The notes beneath the pieces are model-generated. The model was not told the DNA's origin. It saw nothing but the letters and a program-made list of their open reading frames with translations, and ran no database searches. DNA of 64,000 nucleotides from positions 62,001 through 126,000 of the forward strand of contig NZ_QFLI01000004.1 of NCBI RefSeq assembly GCF_003202155.1, written 5' to 3'. Positions within the stretch are counted from its first letter, which is position 1. Each line of letters begins with the position of its first letter. The DNA is from Marinifilum breve. Its GTDB lineage: Bacteria; Bacteroidota; Bacteroidia; Bacteroidales; Marinifilaceae. This document shows positions 36,627 through 44,744 of this stretch, piece by piece. The position numbers and the translations under genes are program-made.

Positions 36627-37451
36627 TTATCCCGGGAATTTAGGGAACTTCTGGAATTCAGGATCACGCTTCTCAAGGAATGCATTCTTTCCTTCCTGTG
36701 CTTCTTCCATTAGGTAATACATCATGGTTGCATCACCGGCAAATTCCATTAATCCGCGCTGTCCGTCTAATTCTGCGTTCAATCCACGCTTAATCATACG
36801 AATCGCCATTGGGCTGCGCATCATGATGGTTTTACACCACTCAACAGTTTCGTCTTCCAATCTTTCCAATGGTACAACAGTGTTTACCATACCCATGTCT
36901 TCCGCTTCTTTTGCAGTGTACTGCTTACAAAGGAACCAAATTTCACGAGCTTTCTTCTGGCCTACGTGGCGAGCCAAATAGTTCGAACCAAAACCAGCAT
37001 CGAAACTACCCACCTTAGGACCAGTCTGACCGAATTTTGCATTTTCAGAAGCAATGGTCAAGTCACAAACCACGTGAAGTACGTGTCCACCACCAATTGC
37101 ATAACCGTTAACCATGGCAATTACAGGCTTAGGCATAGAACGGATTGCCTTGTGCAAATCCAATACATTCAAACGAGGTACACCGTGCTCATCGATGTAT
37201 CCACCAACACCTTTTACGTTCTGATCACCACCCGAACAGAAAGCCTTATCGCCAGTTCCGGTCAATACAATCACACCAATATCGCTGCGTTCGCGGCAGA
37301 TATCCATTGCATCCAACATATCGAAGTTGGTTTGCGGACGGAATGCATTGTACACCTCAGGACGATTGATGGTGATTTTTGCGATTCCCTCGAAAAATTC
37401 GAATTTAATATCTTCGTATTCCTTAATGGTAGTCCAGTTTCTAGTTGTCAT
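36627..37451 (-). CDS. menB: 1,4-dihydroxy-2-naphthoyl-CoA synthase
   Basis: 274 residues, crotonase superfamily. Ring-closes OSB-CoA to DHNA-CoA. Features are the oxyanion-hole segments [13 protein letters not shown] and [43 protein letters not shown], with the MenB-type catalytic Asp/Gly region and the C-terminal Tyr/Lys block. The length is standard. Its start overlaps the menD stop by 4 bp (ATGA), so the two are translationally coupled. It is the last gene of menI-menF-menD-menB. Confidence 0.97.
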   Translation of the reverse strand: MTTRNWTTIKEYEDIKFEFFEGIAKITINRPEVYNAFRPQTNFDMLDAMDICRERSDIGVIVLTGTGDKAFCSGGDQNVKGVGGYIDEHGVPRLNVLDLHKAIRSMPKPVIAMVNGYAIGGGHVLHVVCDLTIASENAKFGQTGPKVGSFDAGFGSNYLARHVGQKKAREIWFLCKQYTAKEAEDMGMVNTVVPLERLEDETVEWCKTIMMRSPMAIRMIKRGLNAELDGQRGLMEFAGDATMMYYLMEEAQEGKNAFLEKRDPEFQKFPKFPG

Positions 37452-39232
37452 ACCTTCTCTTTTATAGTTTTAAAATAATTTATTAGCACTTGATCGTTTA
37501 TCGTTCGTGGCGTTTTAATCTCCAGAACGGCAGCTCTTTCGTTGGCTGCATAGAATTCAGGCAGAACGCTTTCTACCTCAGTTTCATTTTCGGCATAAAA
37601 ATAATCCAATCCGTAGGTTTCTGCCAGTTTATCGGCACGATATTCCTGCACGGTTTCGAAATATTCTTCCAACTCATCTACTCCCGATGGACCGGATATG
37701 AATCGGAAAATTCCTCCTCCTCCATTGTTGATGAGAATGATTTTCAGATTTGGCTGCAGGTATTTGTTCCACAATCCGTTTGAATCGTAGAAGAAACTGA
37801 CATCCCCGGTAATCAGCGTGGTGGTTTTGCCATTCACCAAAGCAGCACCCGCCGCTGTTGATGTACAACCATCTATCCCACTGGTTCCACGGTTCGAGTT
37901 ATAGGTAAGCTGATCGGATGTCTTGAACAATTGCGCATATCTAACAACAGAACTGTTTGCCAATTGTAGATTTCCCCCTTTCGGGATGGCTTCTAAAATC
38001 TTCTCAAAAGCTTTCATGTCGCTCCATTGCAGATGATCCAGATATTGATCATGAATTTTGCCTACTACTGCATCTTTCTCTTTCCAAAGATTTGCATATC
38101 CACTTTGCGTATGATTCAATGCTGGCAACAACTGACGGAAAAATGCCAGTGGCGACACATCAATATGAGAAGTCAGGTTCTTGAAGGTATCAATAAAATG
38201 ATCCTCTTTCCCCACAAACCAATGCTCCTTAGGTCGATATTCACGTAAGAAAGCTTTGATCATCTTCGACACCAATGGTCCACCAAAATTGATCAGCAAA
38301 TCAGGCTGAAAATCCTTCTTCTCCTCATCCTTAATCGAACAGATTACTCTGTCGATGCAAGGTAGAAATTCTTCTCCATGCAAATTGGCAACCGATTCGG
38401 TCATTACCACCACATTTGGTTTTTGAGCCAATTGTTTCAGCAATTCATTCAGTTCTGGTTGCTGATGAAGTAAACCTGCCAATATCAAAATCTTTTTATT
38501 GGAATTGAAAGCTGTAGCCAGATCTTCAACACTTTCCTTGCTCAATTCATCTACCGAGCTCACTTTACGGATTACCCTTTCATCTGCATCAGGATATTGT
38601 TTTACCCCATACAAAGGCTCACGCAAAGGAAAATTGATATGAACCGGTCCAATACGCCCGGTTTGCGCCTTCGTTAAGGCTTCATTTCCCATTCTGTTCA
38701 GATACCAGCAATCATCAGGATTGTTAGCATCCAATGGCAATTGATAGCTTGCCTTCACAAATCCTCTGAACACATCAGGCTGTGGTATTGCCTGGCTGTC
38801 GTCCTGACCAATCCATTCGGTTGGACGATCGGCAGAGATCACCACCAATGGCAATCGTTGGTAGTATGCCTCGGCAACTGCAGGTCCGTAATTCAACAAT
38901 GCCGTTCCTGATGTACAAACCAAACCAACCGGCTTACGGGTTTGCTGTGCAATCCCCAATGCAAAATAAGCGGCAGATCGCTCATCCACAATCACCAAAC
39001 TTTTAATTCGCTGATCTTTCGCAAAAGAGATACTAAGCGGAGCATTTCTGGAACCAGGCGAAACAATTACATATTCCATTCCTTTGGCCCAACAGATATC
39101 AATCAGTTCTTTCACACCCTTGATATCCGAATAATTGCGCTCCATGTATTTTGTATTTTCTTTTTCTATTGTAGAAGTAAATTCTGAATCCATATTTAAA
39201 CTTTTAGCTTTCAGGCAAAACACCTTGCACAT
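37448..39232 (-). CDS. menD: SEPHCHC synthase (2-succinyl-5-enolpyruvyl-6-hydroxy-3-cyclohexene-1-carboxylate synthase)
   Basis: 594 residues from the farthest ATG. ThDP-dependent enzyme joining isochorismate and 2-oxoglutarate. Signatures are [66 protein letters not shown], and the ThDP-binding [11 protein letters not shown]...INNGGGGIF block. The catalytic Glu region is the first block. The true start is uncertain: internal ATGs at 39193 (MDSEF) and 39145 (MERNYSD) are closer to the usual family N-terminus. The 3' end overlaps menB by 4 bp. MenF ends 63 bp upstream. Confidence 0.95.
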   Translation of the reverse strand: MCKVFCLKAKSLNMDSEFTSTIEKENTKYMERNYSDIKGVKELIDICWAKGMEYVIVSPGSRNAPLSISFAKDQRIKSLVIVDERSAAYFALGIAQQTRKPVGLVCTSGTALLNYGPAVAEAYYQRLPLVVISADRPTEWIGQDDSQAIPQPDVFRGFVKASYQLPLDANNPDDCWYLNRMGNEALTKAQTGRIGPVHINFPLREPLYGVKQYPDADERVIRKVSSVDELSKESVEDLATAFNSNKKILILAGLLHQQPELNELLKQLAQKPNVVVMTESVANLHGEEFLPCIDRVICSIKDEEKKDFQPDLLINFGGPLVSKMIKAFLREYRPKEHWFVGKEDHFIDTFKNLTSHIDVSPLAFFRQLLPALNHTQSGYANLWKEKDAVVGKIHDQYLDHLQWSDMKAFEKILEAIPKGGNLQLANSSVVRYAQLFKTSDQLTYNSNRGTSGIDGCTSTAAGAALVNGKTTTLITGDVSFFYDSNGLWNKYLQPNLKIILINNGGGGIFRFISGPSGVDELEEYFETVQEYRADKLAETYGLDYFYAENETEVESVLPEFYAANERAAVLEIKTPRTINDQVLINYFKTIKEKV

Positions 39233-39295
39233 CCTCTTCGATACTTTGTACCCGATATCTTTACCTTTGGCAACTCAAATTTAAAACAAATTCGC

Positions 39296-40399
39296 TTATT
39301 TAATCACTTTAAGCAAAGTTTGCGCTTTAAAACAGGTTTCCATCCATTCCTTTTCAGGATCAGAATCAGCAGTAATCCCTCCACCAACAAATAGTGCCAT
39401 GCTTTCCTTCAGTACCTTCATGCTTCTCAAATTCACAAACAAAGCAAGACTCCCATCAGCATGAATTGGTCCTAAAAAGCCAGCATAATACTCTCTCCTA
39501 TGCTTCTCCACTTTTCGGATTAAATCCATCCCTTTGTTTTTAGGCAAACCACAAACCGCTGGCGTAGGATGCAAAGCTTGAGCAAAACTGGAGATCTGAT
39601 CGAAACTCAATTCAGTATTTGCTTTATAAGTAGTTTTTAAATGAACTACATTACCCGCCTGTGCTGTAAAAGGCCCCTTCTTCTGGTAATCTCTAATCTG
39701 ATAATTGGAAAGAAGTTCTTCGATATATTTGCTCACGTATGCTTGCTCCTCTATCTCTTTTGTTTCCCATTCAACAGCATGTACTTCTCTATCACCTAAC
39801 TTCTGAGTTCCTGCTAAAGCTACTGTTTCTATGGTTTTCCCATCCGAATTTAGAAATCTCTCCGGACTAGCACCTATCCACAATCCTTCACCCGGTATAT
39901 CTACCATGGAAACAAAAGCATTGGGGTAAGTTTCGTTCAATCGAAGAAAAATGGATGCTGCCTCTTTGCGTCCTTTCCCATTCAACACATGTACTCTGGA
40001 AAGGATTACTTTATCCAGTCTCTTGCTCTGCAAATCAGTGAGCATTTCCTTTATCTGCACAAAGTAGTCTTCTTTCGAACTTTCGTAAATTTCCGAATCC
40101 TCATCCTCCTGATCTGGTAAGCCTGCAAAATCCTTGAAATGTATTGAATATGAGCTAAACTCGAATTCCGGATTTATAAAATACGGAGCTTGCTCTCCAT
40201 CAACATCAAAAGGCACAAACAGAAAACCATCCTTCCCTTTCAAATCCAATAAAGTGCGAAACTTAGTTGGGCTTGTTTGAATACCAATTTTGATTTCTTG
40301 ATCTCCTGGCAAAGAATAAGCATAAAACGACAGACGTTTTTGAATACACTGCTCTAAAAAATATTGTATTGATTTTTCTTTGTCCTCCAATTGGCTCAT
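39296..40399 (-). CDS. menF: isochorismate synthase
   Basis: 367 residues, chorismate-binding fold. Isomerises chorismate to isochorismate, first committed step of menaquinone synthesis. Signatures are ASPERFLNSDGKTIETVALAGT (catalytic Lys/Glu region), HLKTTYKANTELSFDQISSFAQALHPTPAVCGLPK and REYYAGFLGP. It is short relative to E. coli MenF (~430), a common Bacteroidota form. It begins 3 bp after menI. Salicylate or aminodeoxychorismate synthases are excluded by context. Confidence 0.93.
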   Translation of the reverse strand: MSQLEDKEKSIQYFLEQCIQKRLSFYAYSLPGDQEIKIGIQTSPTKFRTLLDLKGKDGFLFVPFDVDGEQAPYFINPEFEFSSYSIHFKDFAGLPDQEDEDSEIYESSKEDYFVQIKEMLTDLQSKRLDKVILSRVHVLNGKGRKEAASIFLRLNETYPNAFVSMVDIPGEGLWIGASPERFLNSDGKTIETVALAGTQKLGDREVHAVEWETKEIEEQAYVSKYIEELLSNYQIRDYQKKGPFTAQAGNVVHLKTTYKANTELSFDQISSFAQALHPTPAVCGLPKNKGMDLIRKVEKHRREYYAGFLGPIHADGSLALFVNLRSMKVLKESMALFVGGGITADSDPEKEWMETCFKAQTLLKVIK

Positions 40400-40402
40400 T
40401 CT

Positions 40403-40819
40403 CTATTTTTTAATGATCACATTGGTAATTCGGCAAATCGACACTAGTTTTTCCTTCTCATTCAATACGTTTACTTCAACGATATGAGTCATTTTGCCTT
40501 TATGAACAAACTTGGCCTTGGCGATAATTTTTCCTTTTCGCAGACTTCTAATATGATTAGCATTAATCTCCATACCTTTCACATCGTAGTTCTTTAAATC
40601 AGTATGAATAACAGAAAGTGCACTTCCCACTGACTCCGCCAATGCAAGAGTAGCGCCTCCATGAAGTATTTTCATAGGTTGCCAATGATTTGAAGTCACC
40701 TCCATTTCCGCCACCAAATAATCTTCACCCACTTCTGTATATGTAATGCCTAAATGCTCCATTAAAGTTTCGGAGCACATCTTATTTAAAGATTCTAATG
40801 CCTCAGTATTTTTAATCAT
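40403..40819 (-). CDS. menI: hotdog thioesterase, probable DHNA-CoA hydrolase
   Basis: 138 residues, single hotdog domain of the PaaI/YdiI type. Catalytic region HWQPMKILHGGATLALAESVGS near residue 45, with His and Glu as in the EntH/YdiI group. It heads the menI-menF-menD-menB operon, so DHNA-CoA hydrolysis is by far the likeliest job. The exact enzyme class is inferred from context. Other acyl-CoA substrates are possible. Its promoter should lie between 40820 and the cspA terminator. Confidence 0.85.
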   Translation of the reverse strand: MIKNTEALESLNKMCSETLMEHLGITYTEVGEDYLVAEMEVTSNHWQPMKILHGGATLALAESVGSALSVIHTDLKNYDVKGMEINANHIRSLRKGKIIAKAKFVHKGKMTHIVEVNVLNEKEKLVSICRITNVIIKK

Positions 40820-40873
40820 TCTACAAAAATAATGTTTTCGTTAAGACTTCATCCATTACTTACCTATAGAGCC

Positions 40874-40900
40874 AAAAAAAGCTCAATTAAATTGAGCTTT
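40874..40900 (-). terminator. terminator of the cold-shock gene
   Basis: A 10-bp stem AAAGCTCAAT / ATTGAGCTTT with a 3-nt loop. On the minus strand it is followed by a T7 tract (A run at 40874-40880). Confidence 0.85.
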
Positions 40901-40928
40901 ACCTTTAGGAAAAATATCTTAATAAAAA

Positions 40929-41120
40929 TTAGTCAATTTTTACATTAACTGCATTTAATCCTTTTTTTCCTTCTACAACATCGTAAGTTACGTTATCACC
41001 TTGGTCAACTTTGTCGATCAAACCTGTAACATGAACAAAAATGTCTTCTTGTGTTTCATTGTTTTTAATAAAACCAAAACCTTTAGTTTCATTAAAGAAT
41101 TTTACTGTACCTGTAGGCAT
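40929..41120 (-). CDS. cold-shock-like RNA chaperone
   Basis: 63 residues, single cold-shock domain. RNP1 is KGFGFIKN (residues ~13-20) and RNP2 is DIFVHVT (~27-33). Binds single-stranded RNA/DNA and melts secondary structure. N-terminus MPTGTVKFFNETKGFGFI is canonical. The family name CspA/CspG cannot be fixed from sequence. A dyad (TTACGTA ... TACGTAA) sits in its presumed 5' leader. It is monocistronic, with a strong terminator. Confidence 0.95.
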   Translation of the reverse strand: MPTGTVKFFNETKGFGFIKNNETQEDIFVHVTGLIDKVDQGDNVTYDVVEGKKGLNAVNVKID

Positions 41121-41141
41121 TACTTAAAAAATTTAAAATTA

Positions 41142-41162
41142 TTACGTAGTAAATGTACGTAA
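41142..41162 (-). promoter_or_regulatory. dyad in the cold-shock gene leader
   Basis: TTACGTA (41142-41148) and TACGTAA (41156-41162) are inverted 7-mers with a 7-nt spacer, about 22 bp before the ATG. It could be a 5'-UTR hairpin or an operator. Confidence 0.4.
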
Positions 41163-41324
41163 ATAGATTTAATAACTAAACAAATATCTGATTATTTTCA
41201 ATTTTCTTGACAAAGAATTAGCATTAAGCATACAACACCTGATTTTCAAGATGATATTTTATATGATCCCTCAATTAAACGCGCCAAATTGGTGAACAGA
41301 AAATAAAAATCTGTAAAAATGACT

Positions 41325-41355
41325 TTTGGTAGTTTAAATATTAATCCTACATTTG
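41325..41355 (+). promoter_or_regulatory. promoter of the asnA leader
   Basis: TTTG at 41325-41328, 19 bp, then TACATTTG at 41348-41355. This is a perfect match to the Bacteroidota primary promoter pattern (TTTG-N19-TAnnTTTG). Transcription would start about 5-8 bp later, around 41361, some 15 nt before the first leader ORF. Confidence 0.85.
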
Positions 41356-41375
41356 TAAGCAAGAAAGACAAAGAA

Positions 41376-41450
41376 ATGAGACAATTCAGCAACAATAATA
41401 ATCTTTTCAATAATTTGATGAATAATTCATCAGAAATGGGAAGGCTATAG
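41376..41450 (+). CDS. Asn-rich leader peptide 1 of asnA
   Basis: A 24-codon open frame with a start ATG, stop TAG and eight Asn codons: four in a row (codons 6-9), two at 12-13 and two at 16-17. It begins about 15 nt after the predicted transcription start. The last codons (GGA AGG CTA) form the antiterminator segment. Nothing else in the frame looks like a functional peptide. Its role is to let a ribosome stall when charged tRNA-Asn is scarce. It is followed by a strong terminator. Expression as a peptide is unproven. Confidence 0.85.
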   Translation: MRQFSNNNNLFNNLMNNSSEMGRL

Positions 41451-41504
41451 TTGTTATCGAAAAAATATTTTACATGAGCCTTCCCAATTTGGGAAGGCTT
41501 TTTT
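41438..41504 (+). promoter_or_regulatory. attenuator 1 of asnA (antiterminator plus terminator)
   Basis: The terminator is a 10-bp stem (41477-41486 with 41490-41499, loop ATT) followed by T6. The segment GGGAAGGCT at 41438-41446, at the end of leader ORF 1, is a perfect 9-nt complement of AGCCTTCCC at 41477-41485, the 5' arm of the terminator. A ribosome at the stop codon would cover 41438-41446 and allow the terminator. A ribosome held at the early Asn codons would free it to form the antiterminator. Confidence 0.85.
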
Positions 41505-41515
41505 ATTTGCAACAT

Positions 41516-41569
41516 ATGGTACAATTTTTCAACAATAATAATAACAATAATAATTCTCCCCCAGGGTGA
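41516..41569 (+). CDS. Asn-rich leader peptide 2 of asnA
   Basis: A 17-codon open frame: M-V-Q-F-F, then eight consecutive Asn codons (41531-41554, six AAT and two AAC), S-P-P-G and TGA. It begins 12 nt after the terminator of attenuator 1, so it is transcribed only when that terminator is passed. The run of eight identical codons makes it an even sharper sensor of tRNA-Asn charging than leader 1. The stop codon lies within the second antiterminator segment. Confidence 0.87.
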   Translation: MVQFFNNNNNNNNSPPG

Positions 41570-41629
41570 GGAAGTAGCATTGTTATACCATATTACAAGC
41601 CTTTCTCACCACAGAGAAAGGCTTTTTTT
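41565..41629 (+). promoter_or_regulatory. attenuator 2 of asnA (antiterminator plus terminator)
   Basis: The terminator is an 11-bp stem (41597-41607 with 41614-41624, loop ACCACA) followed by T7. The segment GGTGAGGAAG at 41565-41574 overlaps the leader 2 stop and can pair over 10 bp (one G-U) with CTTTCTCACC at 41601-41610, blocking the terminator. The layout repeats attenuator 1 with different bases: stop-to-hairpin spacing is 26 and 27 nt, and both spacers share TTGTTAT. Confidence 0.85.
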
Positions 41630-41668
41630 ATTATCAACGCATTTCTATTAATTAAAATTTTAAAAATC

Positions 41669-42706
41669 ATGAAAAACTTAATTATTCCTAAGGCTTACAA
41701 AAGCATCTTATGTCCCGATGCAACAGAAAAAGCAATTAAATTTATCAAAGATCAATTTCAACTTCAGCTCTCATCGGAACTGAAACTACGCAGAGTAACT
41801 GCGCCTATGATTGTTCTAAAGGGTACTGGCTTGAACGATGATTTGAACGGTATTGAACGACCTGTAGCTTTTCCAATTAAAGGCTTAGGAGAGCAAACGG
41901 CAGAAGTAGTTCACTCATTGGCAAAGTGGAAAAGATACATGCTTGGTGAACTTCAAATTCCATCTGGCAAAGGACTTTATACCGATATGAACGCCCTTCG
42001 TCCTGATGAAGATTTTACCAACCTACACTCCATTTATGTGGACCAATGGGATTGGGAAAAATCAATTAGTAAAGAAGAACGAAGCATTGATTTTCTAGTG
42101 AGAACTGTAAAGCAGGTTTATGCATCTATCAAAAGGACAGAGTACATTTTAAGTGAATACTATCCAGCTTTAACGCCACAATTGCCTGAAGAAATTACAT
42201 TTATTCACTCTGAAGAATTATTGGAAAAGTATCCTGATTTAACTCCAAAAGAAAGAGAAACTGAAGCTGTGAAAGAGTTCGGAGCAATCTTTATTATTGG
42301 TATTGGAGGTGAATTGAAAAACGGAGAACCGCATGATGGTCGTGCTCCAGACTATGACGACTGGACTACTCCTTCGGTTAATGGATATAGAGGCTTAAAC
42401 GGGGATATTATTCTTTGGAACCCTGTTCTTGAACAAGCTTTCGAGATATCATCAATGGGAATTCGTGTAGATGAAAAAGCACTACTGGAACAACTTGAAA
42501 TTAAAGGAGAAGAAAAACGAAAAGAATTAATGTTCCACAAAAAATTATTGTCAGGAGAATTGCCTTACTCTGTTGGAGGAGGAATCGGTCAATCAAGATT
42601 GTGCATGTTCTTGTTGCGCAAAGCACACATCGGAGAAGTTCAATCGAGTATCTGGCCAGATGAGCTGAGAGATACTTGTAAAAAAGCAGGAATTATTTTC
42701 TTGTAA
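41669..42706 (+). CDS. asnA: aspartate-ammonia ligase (asparagine synthetase A)
   Basis: 345 residues. Makes asparagine from aspartate, NH4+ and ATP through an aspartyl-AMP intermediate. It belongs to the class II aminoacyl-tRNA synthetase-like fold. Signatures are VVHSLAKWKRYMLGE, GLYTDMNALRPDE (a conserved motif), HSIYVDQWDWEK, GRAPDYDDWTT and the C-terminal GGGIGQSRLCMFLLRK. The length matches the ~330-residue family. It is a single gene behind a two-stage Asn-codon attenuator and before a strong terminator. Regulation by tRNA-Asn charging is a direct prediction of that leader. Confidence 0.97.
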   Translation: MKNLIIPKAYKSILCPDATEKAIKFIKDQFQLQLSSELKLRRVTAPMIVLKGTGLNDDLNGIERPVAFPIKGLGEQTAEVVHSLAKWKRYMLGELQIPSGKGLYTDMNALRPDEDFTNLHSIYVDQWDWEKSISKEERSIDFLVRTVKQVYASIKRTEYILSEYYPALTPQLPEEITFIHSEELLEKYPDLTPKERETEAVKEFGAIFIIGIGGELKNGEPHDGRAPDYDDWTTPSVNGYRGLNGDIILWNPVLEQAFEISSMGIRVDEKALLEQLEIKGEEKRKELMFHKKLLSGELPYSVGGGIGQSRLCMFLLRKAHIGEVQSSIWPDELRDTCKKAGIIFL

Positions 42707-42724
42707 ATAATTAATGCAATAAAG

Positions 42725-42761
42725 AAAGAGTCCTAAAGTCCCCCTTAGGGCTCTTTTACTT
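42725..42761 (+). terminator. intrinsic terminator of asnA
   Basis: A 12-bp stem AAAGAGTCCTAA / TTAGGGCTCTTT (one T-G pair) with an 8-nt loop, then T-rich sequence. Confidence 0.85.
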
Positions 42762-42869
42762 TTATTTCGGACTAAAAAGTATGATTTTTATTATCTTTAG
42801 GGAAACACATAATTGCATCCAACAATTTGGGTATTCCAAATTGATAATTACCAACTAAATTATAACTCT

Positions 42870-43394
42870 ATGAAAATCTTACTTTACATTATCGGAACTC
42901 TTGCACTTATTATTGGGATCCTCCATTTTATGGCTCCAAAAACTTATCAGGTAGATAGAAAAATTGTTGTGTCAGAAGATATTGACACAGTTTTCAAAAG
43001 TCTATGCTCACTAAAAGAACAACAAATATGGTCCCCTTGGGCCGAAAAAGATCCAGAAATGAAAATAACTTACAATGGAACTGATGGAACAGTTGGTTCA
43101 TTTACACATTGGTCTGGAAATAAAGATGTAGGCGAAGGAGAACAAGAAGTTAAAAAGATAGAACCAAACTCTTACATCGAAACTGAACTAAGGTTCTTAA
43201 AACCATTTGAGTCTACCAGTACTGGTTTTTTCGAATTAAAAAAGGTTGATGAAGGAACAGAGGTAACCTGGGGCTTTAAAGGTGAAAACACATTCCCTAG
43301 CACAATTATGGTGGTATTCATGGATATGGACAAGGCCATTGGTCCTGATTTTGAAAAGGGATTATCGAAATTTAAAGTTTACATCGAAAAATAA
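42870..43394 (+). CDS. SRPBCC (polyketide cyclase-like) family protein
   Basis: 174 residues from the ATG at 42870. An in-frame ATG 19 codons upstream at 42813 adds a poor N-terminus. An N-terminal membrane helix (MKILLYIIGTLALIIGILHF) is followed by a START/SRPBCC-like domain (~25-170): IVVSEDIDTVFKSL, QQIWSPWAEKDPEM, SGNKDVGEGEQEV and a closing helix MDMDKAIGPDFEKGLSKF. The fold binds hydrophobic ligands. The function is unknown. It forms a likely operon with the next SRPBCC gene (8-bp gap). Confidence 0.75.
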   Translation: MKILLYIIGTLALIIGILHFMAPKTYQVDRKIVVSEDIDTVFKSLCSLKEQQIWSPWAEKDPEMKITYNGTDGTVGSFTHWSGNKDVGEGEQEVKKIEPNSYIETELRFLKPFESTSTGFFELKKVDEGTEVTWGFKGENTFPSTIMVVFMDMDKAIGPDFEKGLSKFKVYIEK

Positions 43395-43402
43395 ATCTAC
43401 CT

Positions 43403-43963
43403 ATGAAATTTTTAAAAATCTTTGGAATAATTATTCTCGTACTTATACTTGGATTTCTTGCGATTGGTTTATTTGTAAGCAAACATGAATACAAATCAGA
43501 GGTAGAAATTAACAAACCAGTTATCGAAACATTTGCACACTTCAACAATCATGAAAGTTTACTAAAATGGTTACCTGAAGTAAAAAGTTTTGAACCCATT
43601 AAGGAAACTCCTAACAAAGTAGGAAGTGAATACAAAATGTTAATCGATAGTCAGGGAAAAGTAATGGAAATGCATGAAACTTTAACTGCTTATAAAGAAA
43701 ATGAGATGATAGAAATGGTTTTTGTTGCTGGTTGGATGACCAAAAACAATCGATTTACTTTCGAAAAATCAACTAATGGTACTCTTTTAAAAGCAGAATA
43801 TAAAGTTGAGGGAAATAATATATTTGCAAAATCAATGTTTGCATTCTTTTCAAAAATGTTTAAACAAATTGATGAAACAAACCTGAATCGTTTTAAAGAA
43901 TTTGTGGAATCTCAACCTGTGTACATTGAAGAAGAAGCAATTCAACCTACAATTATCAATTAA
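43403..43963 (+). CDS. SRPBCC family protein with N-terminal anchor
   Basis: 186 residues: one membrane helix (MKFLKIFGIIILVLILGFLA), then an SRPBCC-like domain with INKPVIETFAHFNNHESLLKWLPEV at its start, WMTKNNRFTFEKS in the middle, and a C-terminal helix. It is a diverged relative of the preceding protein and of the helix-grip fold that binds lipids or other hydrophobic ligands. It lies 8 bp after the first SRPBCC gene and 13 bp before a YgaP-like gene. The C-terminus ends in an acidic tail. Confidence 0.75.
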   Translation: MKFLKIFGIIILVLILGFLAIGLFVSKHEYKSEVEINKPVIETFAHFNNHESLLKWLPEVKSFEPIKETPNKVGSEYKMLIDSQGKVMEMHETLTAYKENEMIEMVFVAGWMTKNNRFTFEKSTNGTLLKAEYKVEGNNIFAKSMFAFFSKMFKQIDETNLNRFKEFVESQPVYIEEEAIQPTIIN

Positions 43964-43976
43964 AAAAGAAACAACT

Positions 43977-44192
43977 ATGAAGAAAAATATGGGCACTTTG
44001 GATCGCACCCTAAGAGTAATTGCATCAATAACTCTTGCAATCCTTTATTTTACAAATATCCTTACTGGTTCCATTGGATTAGTTGTATTTATTTTTGCTT
44101 GCATCATGTTTCTTACAAGTGTAATTGGCAATTGTCCGCCATATACATTAATGGGTATCAATACATGTAAGATCAAGCCAGAAAAAGAATAA
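43977..44192 (+). CDS. YgaP-like DUF2892 membrane protein
   Basis: 71 residues starting MKKNMGTLDRTLRVIASITLA. It has two hydrophobic helices and a short tail with CxPY...CK cysteines (GNCPPYTLMGINTCK). This is the DUF2892 (YgaP transmembrane) pattern. The first in-frame ATG region upstream lies inside the previous gene, so this ATG is chosen. It follows the SRPBCC pair and ends before a strong terminator. Confidence 0.8.
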   Translation: MKKNMGTLDRTLRVIASITLAILYFTNILTGSIGLVVFIFACIMFLTSVIGNCPPYTLMGINTCKIKPEKE

Positions 44193-44212
44193 AAAAATTC
44201 GTGCCAAAAATG

Positions 44213-44244
44213 AACTTCGAAGCATTTTCTTCGAGGTTTTTTTT
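44213..44244 (+). terminator. intrinsic terminator after the YgaP-like gene
   Basis: A 10-bp stem AACTTCGAAG / CTTCGAGGTT (one T-G pair) with loop CATTTT, then eight T. Confidence 0.85.
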
Positions 44245-44358
44245 GTATTATAAAACATCTTGAAAACTCTGATTTTCTTAGCTATATTTAAACAAATCAT
44301 GATGCATTACAGCAATCATAACGGCATGCTTTCGTATCATAAATAAAACCCAGGACCA

Positions 44359-44730
44359 ATGAACAGAATTCAAGACAAAGATCGGATTGCCTATTGTGGA
44401 GTTAATTGCTCAACATGTCCGGCATATGTTGCTACCCAAAGGCAACAAGAGAAGGTGAAGGTTAGAATTGCCAAGCTGTGGTCTGATGAAGATCACAAAT
44501 ACGAAGCTTGCGAAATTACTTGCAAAGGATGTCATGAACCTTGGGGTAAAAAATTTCGACATTGTGCCGAGTGTGCCGTAAGAGAATGCGCTAGACAAAA
44601 ACTGTATGACACCTGTGCTGAATGTGATGAATATCCTTGTAACAAATTAGTGGAATTACATCACACTCTGGATAAGAAAATTGCCAGGATTAATTTAGAT
44701 GACTTAAGACAAAACAATAAAGCTGGTTAA
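44359..44730 (+). CDS. DUF3795 Cys-rich protein
   Basis: 123 residues with eleven Cys, several as CxxC: AYCGVNCSTCPAY, ITCKGCHEPWG, HCAECAVRECAR, DTCAECDEYPC. This is the DUF3795 pattern, a zinc- or iron-sulfur-binding domain of unknown function common in anaerobes and Bacteroidota. There is no signal peptide. It ends inside a terminator hairpin. The upstream ATG at 44359 is a plausible start. Confidence 0.85.
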   Translation: MNRIQDKDRIAYCGVNCSTCPAYVATQRQQEKVKVRIAKLWSDEDHKYEACEITCKGCHEPWGKKFRHCAECAVRECARQKLYDTCAECDEYPCNKLVELHHTLDKKIARINLDDLRQNNKAG

Positions 44731-44744
44731 TTCCAGCTTTTTTT
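44719..44744 (+). terminator. terminator of the DUF3795 gene
   Basis: An 8-bp stem AAAGCTGG / CCAGCTTT with a 6-nt loop overlapping the stop codon, then seven T. It also overlaps the 3' end of the convergent ParB-like gene by two bases. Confidence 0.8.

Noticed and set aside
36966-37478. 170-codon frame antisense to menB
   Set aside because: Shadow of a strongly supported menB coding frame.
41246-41524. 92-codon minus-strand frame across the asnA leader
   Set aside because: Its Leu-rich stretch is only the antisense of the Asn codons and terminator. The plus-strand leader explains the sequence better.
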